This document shows positions 8,156-14,293 of a stretch of 64,000 bases of DNA, piece after piece. Each line of letters opens with the position of its first letter. The stretch's first letter is position 1. The notes under the pieces were generated by a model. The model worked only from the letters and a program-made list of their open reading frames with translations. It made no database searches and was not told the origin of the DNA. The DNA comes from Desulfomonile tiedjei DSM 6799. GTDB lineage: Bacteria > Desulfobacterota > Desulfomonilia > Desulfomonilales > Desulfomonilaceae. The stretch spans positions 682,001-746,000 of the forward strand of contig NC_018025.1 of assembly GCF_000266945.1 (NCBI RefSeq), written 5' to 3'. A program made the position numbers and the translations under genes.

Positions 8156-8467
8156 ATGGCAAAGAAAGAGTCCAACCGGGTATCAACCGACCTGATAACG
8201 CTTCAACCGGCAGATAGCATAAGCGTCTTGCCACCGAACTCCGGGATCGTCGGCACATTTTTGGAACAAACGGCCAACATGTTCAAAGCCAGAGAGATGC
8301 GAATGAATGGTTTGCTAAGGCGAATAGATGAGGCCGGACAACGAACCGAATCGCTTCTGAGGACGGCGGCGGAACGTATGGAAGCAGCGGAAGCGGCTTT
8401 GCAGGAGCAATTCAACAGGGAAGGATTAGTGCAACTGAACGATTCGGAATCGGAAAACAACTCGTAA
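8156..8467 (+). CDS. Small coiled-coil protein, 103 aa
   Basis: ATG follows AAAGGAGG, 12 bp after the nuclease stop, so it is co-transcribed. Residues 40-90 (FLEQTANMFKAREMRMNGL, then a run of Glu/Ala-rich heptads) form a predicted coiled coil. No membrane segment. It is probably an accessory of the recombination operon; no family recognised. Confidence 0.7.
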   Translation: MAKKESNRVSTDLITLQPADSISVLPPNSGIVGTFLEQTANMFKAREMRMNGLLRRIDEAGQRTESLLRTAAERMEAAEAALQEQFNREGLVQLNDSESENNS

Positions 8468-9002
8468 TCCATGAAGTCGTGTTGTGTGGCATTGTATAGA
8501 GACCTGAGGTCTCTATTTTCCCGTGGGATTGAGTTGACTTTGGTTCTTATGGCAACATATCAAAACATAAACAGCCAACATATAAGTCTCTTCTTCGCCA
8601 TTCGGCGTCTGCAAGCAAGGGCTTTTTGGCCTGCCGACCCGCTAAAACCCTTCATCCGCAATTGCAGCACAGGCCGATACCCATTAAGTAAATCAAATAC
8701 TTGTTGGATCATCCTATCCTTAAGTATCCGAGTGGCCTCATTTTATCTGCCATATAAACTACGATCTCGGGACGCCTGTAGCGAATGTTTTCCTTTTTTC
8801 GCAATCACCCTGGATATTTGTAGGCTTCATCAGCTCCGATCTGACCCCCATTTCTTCCAAGCTTTCCCTATTTTCCACGGGAGTATTCTGATGTTCAGTA
8901 TCGGCCACCATACGTACAGCCTGAAGTAGCCTTTGATCTTACCAATGATGGATAGTCTCGGTCTTCTTGGTCTTGTTCGTGGATTTAGCAGATTAATGCG
9001 AA
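8468..9002. other. Gap of about 530 bp without a supported gene
   Basis: A 152-codon frame at 8471-8929 exists on the plus strand, but its composition (scattered Cys, Ser, Arg, Phe, His, no domain) is that of non-coding DNA and it lacks a Shine-Dalgarno. No tRNA, repeat or clear hairpin is seen. Confidence 0.4.
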
Positions 9003-9266
9003 TCATCCTTGCTTCTGTCGACGATTGATCATGTGCTCAGCCTCGTACTGTTCCCGCATCCGTTGCACTTTCAAATCGTGTTTTCCCATACTAAAGCCAA
9101 GGCAAAATGTGTCATCCATATCAGACGGTGTATCTCTGTCTGATTCTCCGTCCTCAAAGCCTGCCTGCCATTTCTTGGTACGATCTGTATTCTTAGGATC
9201 TATCTTGGGGCAAGCTTGTTCATGGATAGGATCAGGTGCTCCACATTTATCACAATTCACTGACAT
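9003..9266 (-). CDS. Small zinc-ribbon-like protein, 87 aa
   Basis: N-terminal CDKCGAP and HEQAC supply a CxxC/H/C metal-binding set. The rest contains WQAGFEDGESDRD and CLGFSMGKHDLK, a GFEDG/GFxxGK repeat seen in small phage and island proteins. The ATG at 9266 is preceded by GGAAAG at 11 nt; a TTG three codons upstream is possible. No precise function can be assigned. Confidence 0.6.
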   Translation of the reverse strand: MSVNCDKCGAPDPIHEQACPKIDPKNTDRTKKWQAGFEDGESDRDTPSDMDDTFCLGFSMGKHDLKVQRMREQYEAEHMINRRQKQG

Positions 9267-9364
9267 GAGTTTCAATTCTTTCCGTCATTTGCTATTTTAG
9301 TCTTCATAGTCAAGGTAAGTCTTCATAAATGGGACGTTCTTGATATGCCAAAGCCTAGCCAGTA

Positions 9365-9886
9365 TCATTCTATCGTTTTAATTTTAATTTCATATTGCCG
9401 TTTCTCAGGTGCTGGCTGATTGAATATTCTATCGATTTGTTTCTCTGCTTCCCTATGTAGTCGCATATTTTTTTGCTGCTCTTTTTGCTGTGGAGTTGTT
9501 GGATAATATCTAGGATCATAGCTATCACTAGAGCGGTATCCAGGGGATGGCCTTGGACTACTTGAAGTTCCACTTAATAGTATCTTTTCATGGTATAATT
9601 TCTTGTCTACAATATGACATAGTACCACTATGATTGTAAGTCCTACAATGAGAATAATACGTGGCTTTATCCTCTGTTTATCAACTATATTATATATATA
9701 TTTGTCTCCTAGCAATATCTCCGCCAAGAATACTGCAAATCCTAATGGTAGAATTGCACCAATAAAGGCAGACCACGTATATGGCGTTATGATAAACCAG
9801 CAAAGTGTAATGGAGACACAACATGGTACAATCATTAGAATCAATCCAAAAATTTCCTTATTGCTCCACTCAGTCTCTTCTGCCAT
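9365..9886 (-). CDS. Inner-membrane protein with cytosolic tail, 173 aa
   Basis: Three hydrophobic segments (residues about 13-35, 38-58 and 75-93) are followed by a polar Pro/Ser/Gln-rich, basic tail of 75 residues. RBS AAAGGAGG. The segment is AT-rich compared with its neighbours. Unrecognised; it could be a membrane partner of other island genes. Confidence 0.65.
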   Translation of the reverse strand: MAEETEWSNKEIFGLILMIVPCCVSITLCWFIITPYTWSAFIGAILPLGFAVFLAEILLGDKYIYNIVDKQRIKPRIILIVGLTIIVVLCHIVDKKLYHEKILLSGTSSSPRPSPGYRSSDSYDPRYYPTTPQQKEQQKNMRLHREAEKQIDRIFNQPAPEKRQYEIKIKTIE

Positions 9887-10070
9887 GGGTTCGTCCTCCT
9901 TTCTACTTGCGTGCCCGTTCCACGAGCATTCACTTGTTCATCTTGATAGCAACTTGATCTCGGCACGAAGATCTTCCGGCACGCTTTCCATGTCCTCGGC
10001 CATCTTACTTATTTGTTTCTTGGCGTCCTTGACTTTCACTCTGATCAGCTTCAACACCTTACCATAACTT

Positions 10071-10084
10071 CAGACAATTGTCTG
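10071..10084. promoter_or_regulatory. Perfect 14-bp palindrome CAGACAATTGTCTG
   Basis: Lies 37 bp before the XRE-regulator start, symmetric around AATT; a typical Cro/cI-like operator. Confidence 0.5.
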
Positions 10085-10100
10085 TAGATTTTTGGTCTGC

Positions 10101-10130
10101 GGCCAGTCATTCAATCAGCAATGACTGACC
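10101..10130. promoter_or_regulatory. Inverted repeat over the XRE gene start
   Basis: GGCCAGTCATT (10101-10111) and AATGACTGACC (10120-10130) match at 10 of 11 positions, and the right arm covers the ATG at 10121. Binding here, or an RNA hairpin, would block initiation. Together with the palindrome at 10071 it suggests autoregulation. Confidence 0.5.
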
Positions 10131-10402
10131 AGATCCAAAATATGCCGAACCGGTCTGAGATTGCTAAAATCTTTGGTGAAGTCCTTCAGGAACTCCGCCG
10201 CAAGCGTGGACTGTCTCAAGAGGAATTCGGCTTCGAGTGCGAACTGCACCGAACCTACATCAGCCTCCTAGAACGTGGGAAAAGGATTCCTTCCTTGACG
10301 ACTATCATCCAACTTGCCATAGTCCTGAAAGTCTCTCCGTCGGAAATCGTTCGGCAGGTCGAGGCTCGGCTCGGTTGGCCAGCCACGAATATCTTCGACT
10401 GA
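10121..10402 (+). CDS. XRE-family transcriptional regulator, 93 aa
   Basis: Almost the whole protein is one Cro/cI helix-turn-helix: LQELRRKRGLSQEEFGF, then HRTYISLLERGKRIPSLTTI and QLAIVLKVSPSEIV. Single-domain members commonly act as repressors of mobile elements or restriction-modification systems. A truncated relative remains at 13743-13907. The gene is convergent with the secreted-protein gene ending at 10426. Confidence 0.85.
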   Translation: MTDQIQNMPNRSEIAKIFGEVLQELRRKRGLSQEEFGFECELHRTYISLLERGKRIPSLTTIIQLAIVLKVSPSEIVRQVEARLGWPATNIFD

Positions 10403-10425
10403 TGCCGAGGTACGGCCAAAGCCCT

Positions 10426-10833
10426 CTATTTCGCTGGCTTGACATCCTTTATCTTTAATGAAACGGCTGGACTAACGGGTGGTATTGTACTTGATCTTGC
10501 CATCGTAGCGATGACGAATTCGAATGTTTCTTTATCTCCCGATGAAAGATATTTTATTTTGCCTACAGGACCGCTCTTGCTCCATTCCCAGCAGTCTAAC
10601 CTGCAACTTTCAACACATTCCGTGCATTCTGCGGTTATGATGATATCTTTTGCATCGCTACTTCCAACGTTTTTTATAGTTCCTTTGGCCGCTAACAAAT
10701 ACAATGATCCACCATGCCTCATGGGTTCTCGCTCCATCGTGATATCATCTTTTACTATGACGACTCTCGGCTCACACCAAGCTATGGTGGCCTGTAGTAT
10801 CAGAATTAGCCCAATCGATATTATTTTTGTCAT
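10426..10833 (-). CDS. Small secreted protein, predicted ECF-sigma target
   Basis: Start chosen at the ATG at 10833 behind GGAGGAGAG. The signal peptide MTKIISIGLILILQATIAWC is followed by about 115 residues with a conserved-looking cysteine cluster (AECTECVESCRLDC, near residues 70-83), likely two disulfides or a metal site, within a beta-rich domain (KGTIKNVGSSDAKDIII resembles FxLYD-like beta-sandwiches). A copy of the island's ECF-type promoter lies about 95 bp upstream. It acts in the periplasm or on the surface; function unknown. Confidence 0.75.
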   Translation of the reverse strand: MTKIISIGLILILQATIAWCEPRVVIVKDDITMEREPMRHGGSLYLLAAKGTIKNVGSSDAKDIIITAECTECVESCRLDCWEWSKSGPVGKIKYLSSGDKETFEFVIATMARSSTIPPVSPAVSLKIKDVKPAK

Positions 10834-10925
10834 GTCTCTCCTCCGTGTCTCAGTTTGGAATTGATTCCCGCCGATCTTGTGATTCGTGCCCTCCACTCAT
10901 CAGCCGGATCGACTAGTGAGAGTGT

Positions 10926-10954
10926 TATTCGATGCGGGAAGAAAAAACCTGACA
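10926..10954 (-). promoter_or_regulatory. ECF-sigma promoter, copy 1
   Basis: Read on the minus strand: TGTCAGGTTTTT (10954-10943), 10 bp, TCGAATA (10932-10926). Both boxes are identical to the two copies between the sigma gene and the 12613 operon. Transcription would start near 10918 and read into the secreted-protein gene. Confidence 0.7.
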
Positions 10955-11028
10955 GGAGAAAATCATTTTTTCTTGATTCCGTCTTCAAGTTATTGCATGG
11001 TGCTTAGACATAGGGCAAATAGATTCTC

Positions 11029-11634
11029 TTAACGTCCCCTGAACCACGAAAGAAGTCTTGCTAATAGCCCCTTCGGCCGCTCTGGAGGCTCAGTCTGCTC
11101 GGGTGAGATAGGCTCATCTGCCGCTAAAGGCGTTTGCGGCTCCTCTGGTATTTCATCTGGCGGCTCAACGTCTGCTGCTATGGGAAGATCCAATTTGTCA
11201 CGGCGTCCCCCCTGTGCCGCTAACGGAATCTGGAAATCAAAATGTTGGCTTTCCCGCCCTAGTTTCACCAGTTTGTCATGCACCGCATCCCAAATCTCGG
11301 GAGGCATACCGTCAGCGGGTTGAAGGCACTTGAGGGACTGGACATCTTCCCGGCAGGATAGGCATTCTTTAAGGTGATCTGAAATTTTGCCCGCAGGATC
11401 GTTTCCAGTGGCCACGAAATCCGCAATCTCCGAAGGCTCGGGGCAAAACAGGTCTTTGTCCGTCCTGAGGGTGTGCATGATAACTTTCAGCCCATCAAGC
11501 TCTTTGCGAGCCTGTTCATTGGTCCGCAATAGCTCTGTTACCTTCTGTCCTTCCTCTTGCGGGAGAGATCCTTCAATATACTGGAGAAGAAGGACTCGGA
11601 GTTCTACCAATGAGCGATCAGATGAACTCGTCAT
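11029..11634 (-). CDS. Cytosolic zinc-binding anti-sigma factor, 201 aa
   Basis: Two N-terminal helical regions; the second carries HLKECLSC, the HxxxCxxC zinc-anti-sigma signature, near residues 87-94. The C-terminal half is acidic/proline-rich and ends in a basic amphipathic tail (LLARLLSWFRGR), with no true membrane span. The ATG overlaps the sigma-factor stop by 4 bp, so the two are translated together. It is expected to hold the upstream-encoded ECF sigma factor inactive until a signal, possibly redox or zinc-dependent, releases it. Confidence 0.85.
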   Translation of the reverse strand: MTSSSDRSLVELRVLLLQYIEGSLPQEEGQKVTELLRTNEQARKELDGLKVIMHTLRTDKDLFCPEPSEIADFVATGNDPAGKISDHLKECLSCREDVQSLKCLQPADGMPPEIWDAVHDKLVKLGRESQHFDFQIPLAAQGGRRDKLDLPIAADVEPPDEIPEEPQTPLAADEPISPEQTEPPERPKGLLARLLSWFRGR

Positions 11635-12266
11635 GCCCTCTGCCTCCTGCTTTCAATCTGCACGTAAGCGCCTCTCAGGTGTGCTATGCACCTGAGCACG
11701 TGCACATTGACCGAGTTCACCTTCTTCCCGAGGCGGTCCGCCATTTCTTCATAAGTGAGATCAGAGAAGAATCGAAGCTTGAGCAATTCTTGGCAGCCTT
11801 CGGATATGTGACTGAGGGCTGTTCTCACCATTTGTCCGAATTCAGCTTTCGCTACCTGTTCGTCTGGAGGATCGTCCCCGCATCGAAGAGCGACATGACC
11901 CGGATTGGTGTTGTCATGATGCTCGACAGGTTCATTGGTTCCGGTACGGCTCATCGTGGAAGTGCCTCGCCAGCAGTCTATACACGTCCGCTTGGCAACC
12001 ATGGACACATATGTTCTGAGCGAGCTTGAATGTCCGTCGTATTCTGCCAGGGCTTCCACAAGACTTTTGTACACTTCCTGGATCAAGTCTTCTCGGCCGT
12101 CGTCTGTGGAAGAGCGAGAATGTCTCCTTACGACCGCTTCAATAAGTAAATGGTACTGACCATGAAATTCTGTCCATGCCGCCTCTGATCCTGAAAGGCA
12201 GCTATCCACCAGTTCCATATCATCACGACGATCCCCGTTCCGCATTCCGATATTTTCGCCTCTCAT
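11631..12266 (-). CDS. ECF-subfamily RNA polymerase sigma factor
   Basis: Region 2 is visible as FHGQYHLLIEAVVRR and EDLIQEVYKSLVEAL, with SSLRTYVSMVAKRTCIDCWR around residues 85-104. Region 4 is LSHISEGCQELLKLRFFSDLTYEEMA and KKVNSVNVHVLRC. The longest start is annotated; ATGs at 12245 and 12218 are alternatives and no strong Shine-Dalgarno decides. Translationally coupled to the anti-sigma gene. A promoter of the shared TGTCAGG/TCGAATA type lies at 12489-12461, about 200 bp upstream, implying self-activation. ECF genes inside an integrative island are uncommon. Confidence 0.92.
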   Translation of the reverse strand: MRGENIGMRNGDRRDDMELVDSCLSGSEAAWTEFHGQYHLLIEAVVRRHSRSSTDDGREDLIQEVYKSLVEALAEYDGHSSSLRTYVSMVAKRTCIDCWRGTSTMSRTGTNEPVEHHDNTNPGHVALRCGDDPPDEQVAKAEFGQMVRTALSHISEGCQELLKLRFFSDLTYEEMADRLGKKVNSVNVHVLRCIAHLRGAYVQIESRRQRA

Positions 12267-12460
12267 TGAAATGCCACATCAAACCAAAGTCAGGAATATA
12301 GCGCATTTCTGCTCATCTCGTCCAGAAGTATTTTGGATTATCGGCTCTTAAATTCCGGCACCGAACCGAACAATTAATGCACGGTCAAAGATTTGTTATT
12401 GCATTGTGAAAGTTTCGCTAACAGCATCTACGGGTCTCTTCCTTCTTGTTCCACCTGCGG

Positions 12461-12489
12461 TATTCGAGTCTCCGATGAAAAACCTGACA
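12461..12489 (-). promoter_or_regulatory. ECF-sigma promoter, copy 2 (sigma operon)
   Basis: On the minus strand: TGTCAGGTTTTT (12489-12478), 10 bp, TCGAATA (12467-12461). It points at the sigma/anti-sigma operon. Together with copy 3 it forms a nested inverted repeat with exactly symmetric 10/20/10-bp spacers. Confidence 0.75.
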
Positions 12490-12509
12490 GAAAAAATTGG
12501 TTCGAAGGT

Positions 12510-12538
12510 TGTCAGGTTTTTGGAGGCCGGATCGAATA
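12510..12538 (+). promoter_or_regulatory. ECF-sigma promoter, copy 3 (small secreted operon)
   Basis: On the plus strand: TGTCAGGTTTTT (12510-12521), 10 bp, TCGAATA (12532-12538). Its -35 box is only 20 bp from that of the divergent copy 2. Predicted start near 12548, about 65 nt before the ATG at 12613. Confidence 0.75.
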
Positions 12539-12612
12539 CCAATATGACCTGAGATCGAGAGCTGGTCGGGTCCTCCCAGTGAGGGTTTTTGAAAGAGAGG
12601 AGGTTATGGCAA

Positions 12613-12882
12613 ATGAGGAAAATGTGCGGTCTGTTTTTTGTTTTGCTATTTCCCCTGCAGGTCGGAGCAGGATTTTCTGACGGAAGGGGACAATCATCTG
12701 CAGACGATCCCATTCGCATGGCCCAACATCAGCACGCCAGAGGGACGTGTTGCAAGTGTGAGCGATACGAACAAGGAAATTGGATAGTCGTTGGCACGGT
12801 CTGTGCGGAATTCGGAAGCTCTATCGAAGAGCGTTGCCGTCGAGCAGGTGGGACCCAATGCACGACCATCTGGACAAAATAG
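12613..12882 (+). CDS. Small secreted cysteine-rich protein, 89 aa
   Basis: ATG at 12613 lies 9 nt after GGAGG; earlier in-frame starts have poorer signals. A signal peptide (MRKMCGLFFVLLFPLQVGAG) is followed by a 65-residue mature part with six cysteines (CCKC, later VCAEF, RCRRAG and QCTT), which suggests a disulfide-rich periplasmic or extracellular domain. First gene behind ECF promoter copy 3. No family recognised. Confidence 0.7.
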   Translation: MRKMCGLFFVLLFPLQVGAGFSDGRGQSSADDPIRMAQHQHARGTCCKCERYEQGNWIVVGTVCAEFGSSIEERCRRAGGTQCTTIWTK

Positions 12883-12918
12883 GAACATAGTTCCAGGAAA
12901 CCCGAAAGGAGAATCGAA

Positions 12919-13062
12919 ATGGCAGTCCGAATCAATCTTCTCCCCAATTGGAGGGCTGAGCTTCGCAAGCTTCAGATGGCCAAAGAACTGTGCCTGTATG
13001 CGGTCATCTTTCTGGGAATGACATTGGGATTCGTAATCATGCTCATATTGCGAGTTCTTTGA
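12919..13062 (+). CDS. 47-aa membrane peptide resembling the PilN N-terminus
   Basis: RBS AAAGGAG, 7 nt before ATG. The sequence begins MAVRINLLPNWRAELRK and continues into one membrane segment (VIFLGMTLGFVIMLIL). The INLLP box followed by a single transmembrane helix is the hallmark of PilN, where the box binds PilM in type IV pilus assembly; the periplasmic domain is entirely missing here. It may bind a host PilM-like protein or be a stand-alone micro-protein. Second gene of the ECF-controlled operon, 36 bp after the first. Confidence 0.6.
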   Translation: MAVRINLLPNWRAELRKLQMAKELCLYAVIFLGMTLGFVIMLILRVL

Positions 13063-13149
13063 ACAAGAAATATCCGCTCAACTGAAACGCTTTCAAAGCA
13101 CTGTTTGCAGTAGCAACAGCACATTCAAAAAGATTTAAAGGAGTAAGTT

Positions 13150-13521
13150 ATGAACATCATGAAAAATCAGCAGCAGGAAACACTTGAGGAAAAACAGTTG
13201 CGTCGCAAAATGGCCGACCTTCGCAAAGCTCGGGCCAGAGTCGCCAAAAGCGAAAAGGAACTGAAAACAAGGTACAAAACCATTTTAGCTCTCGTAGGGG
13301 AGAAGGCCGCCGAGCTGGACGATGCTGTGCAGACACTTGAAAAACTATTGGAAAACCTGAGCAAGCATCGCTCCAATGAAGTGGATGGATCTCAGGTTGT
13401 TGTTGATGTTGACAAAGAAGTTCGGGATTTCAACGACTTCACAGTAAAATTGGGAGAAGTATTCCCGGACCTTTCGCAATTCTTGCCTAATAGTTCATCG
13501 ACATCCACCCAGAGGCTGTGA
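13150..13521 (+). CDS. Coiled-coil protein, 123 aa
   Basis: ATG follows AAAGGAG. Residues 5-75 form a long charged coiled coil (heptads in KQLRRKMADLRKARARVAKS, then DDAVQTLEKLLENLS). The C-terminus is acidic then Ser/Thr-rich. Cytosolic. Third gene of the likely ECF operon, 87 bp after the PilN-like peptide. No recognised family. Confidence 0.65.
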   Translation: MNIMKNQQQETLEEKQLRRKMADLRKARARVAKSEKELKTRYKTILALVGEKAAELDDAVQTLEKLLENLSKHRSNEVDGSQVVVDVDKEVRDFNDFTVKLGEVFPDLSQFLPNSSSTSTQRL

Positions 13522-13742
13522 AGTGAGCGAGAGGGGATTATTCAAGGACTTGTGGCCTATGATACGAGCCTTTGGGCTGCTGACAGAGAATTGGGAAAGG
13601 ACCGACAGGCGGAATCGATCTGGTCAAGTCTAAAGTTCCGAAAGTCCCTGCACGGTTCGGCTAACAATTTCAAAACCAGAACCATGAGAATGGTGCAGTC
13701 CTTCGTCGGATCAATGGGTCGGGCGAAAAATCTGAGGTTCTC

Positions 13743-13907
13743 ATGAAAGCAGCGGGGGACTACATGACTTTGGATTTGGATACGAAAATTGCACCGAACG
13801 TAAATAAGCTTGTTGGAAAGAGGAAAAAAGATTCCTTCGTTAACCCCACCATCATTCAATTGGCCACTGCCCTGCGAATTCGGCCTTCCAAAATAATCAC
13901 GGGTTGA
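13743..13907 (+). pseudogene. Remnant of an XRE-family regulator
   Basis: A 54-codon frame whose second half (NPTIIQLATALRIRPSKIITG) aligns with the C-terminal part of the XRE regulator at 10121 (TTIIQLAIVLKVSPSEIV). The DNA-recognition helices upstream are lost or scrambled. The surrounding 13522-14080 holds no other supported gene. Confidence 0.5.
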
Positions 13908-14080
13908 GGTCCAATTAAGAGACTGGGCAGGTGAGAAAGCCACTGACTGATGCGGCTCAACCGCAGTTTAGCGAAAAAGCTTTTATCATTTTATAGATCT
14001 CGTTTATGTAGTCTTGAATGCTGATCTGGTACAACATGATTCTTCGACGATATGGTGTGAACCAAATCCATGAGCCCATA

Positions 14081-14293
14081 TCACTGCTTTCTAAATTGAT
14101 ATATATTTTTCACCTCCCTATTCAAGAAACTGCCTTTAGACGGCGCATACATAATTTGGTCAAATATAGAGCGTGGAACGTCGCTGTAAACATAATATCC
14201 TCCCGACAAGAATTGGACATGCAGTTCCTGTGCATCCTCGTCATATCCGATAGCTTCGATATTGGACGAATCAACATAGATCATGTCAGGCAT
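14081..14293 (-). CDS. KTSC-domain protein, 70 aa, third gene of the SIR2-HerA operon
   Basis: The whole protein is a KTSC domain: VDSSNIEAIGYDEDAQELHV, FLSGGYYVYSDVP and SKGSFLNREVKNIYQF match the family pattern, which ends in a KGSFLN box. KTSC occurs alone and at the end of some lysyl-tRNA synthetases and is thought to bind nucleic acid. Its ATG overlaps the HerA stop by 8 bp, so it is translated with the SIR2-HerA pair, which is normally described as two genes. Confidence 0.85.
   Translation of the reverse strand: MPDMIYVDSSNIEAIGYDEDAQELHVQFLSGGYYVYSDVPRSIFDQIMYAPSKGSFLNREVKNIYQFRKQ

Noticed and set aside
8471-8929. 152-codon frame on the plus strand
   Set aside because: Composition unlike protein, no ribosome-binding site or family; kept as non-coding gap.
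13552-13746. 64-codon plus-strand frame
   Set aside because: No start signal or family; overlaps the XRE remnant region.
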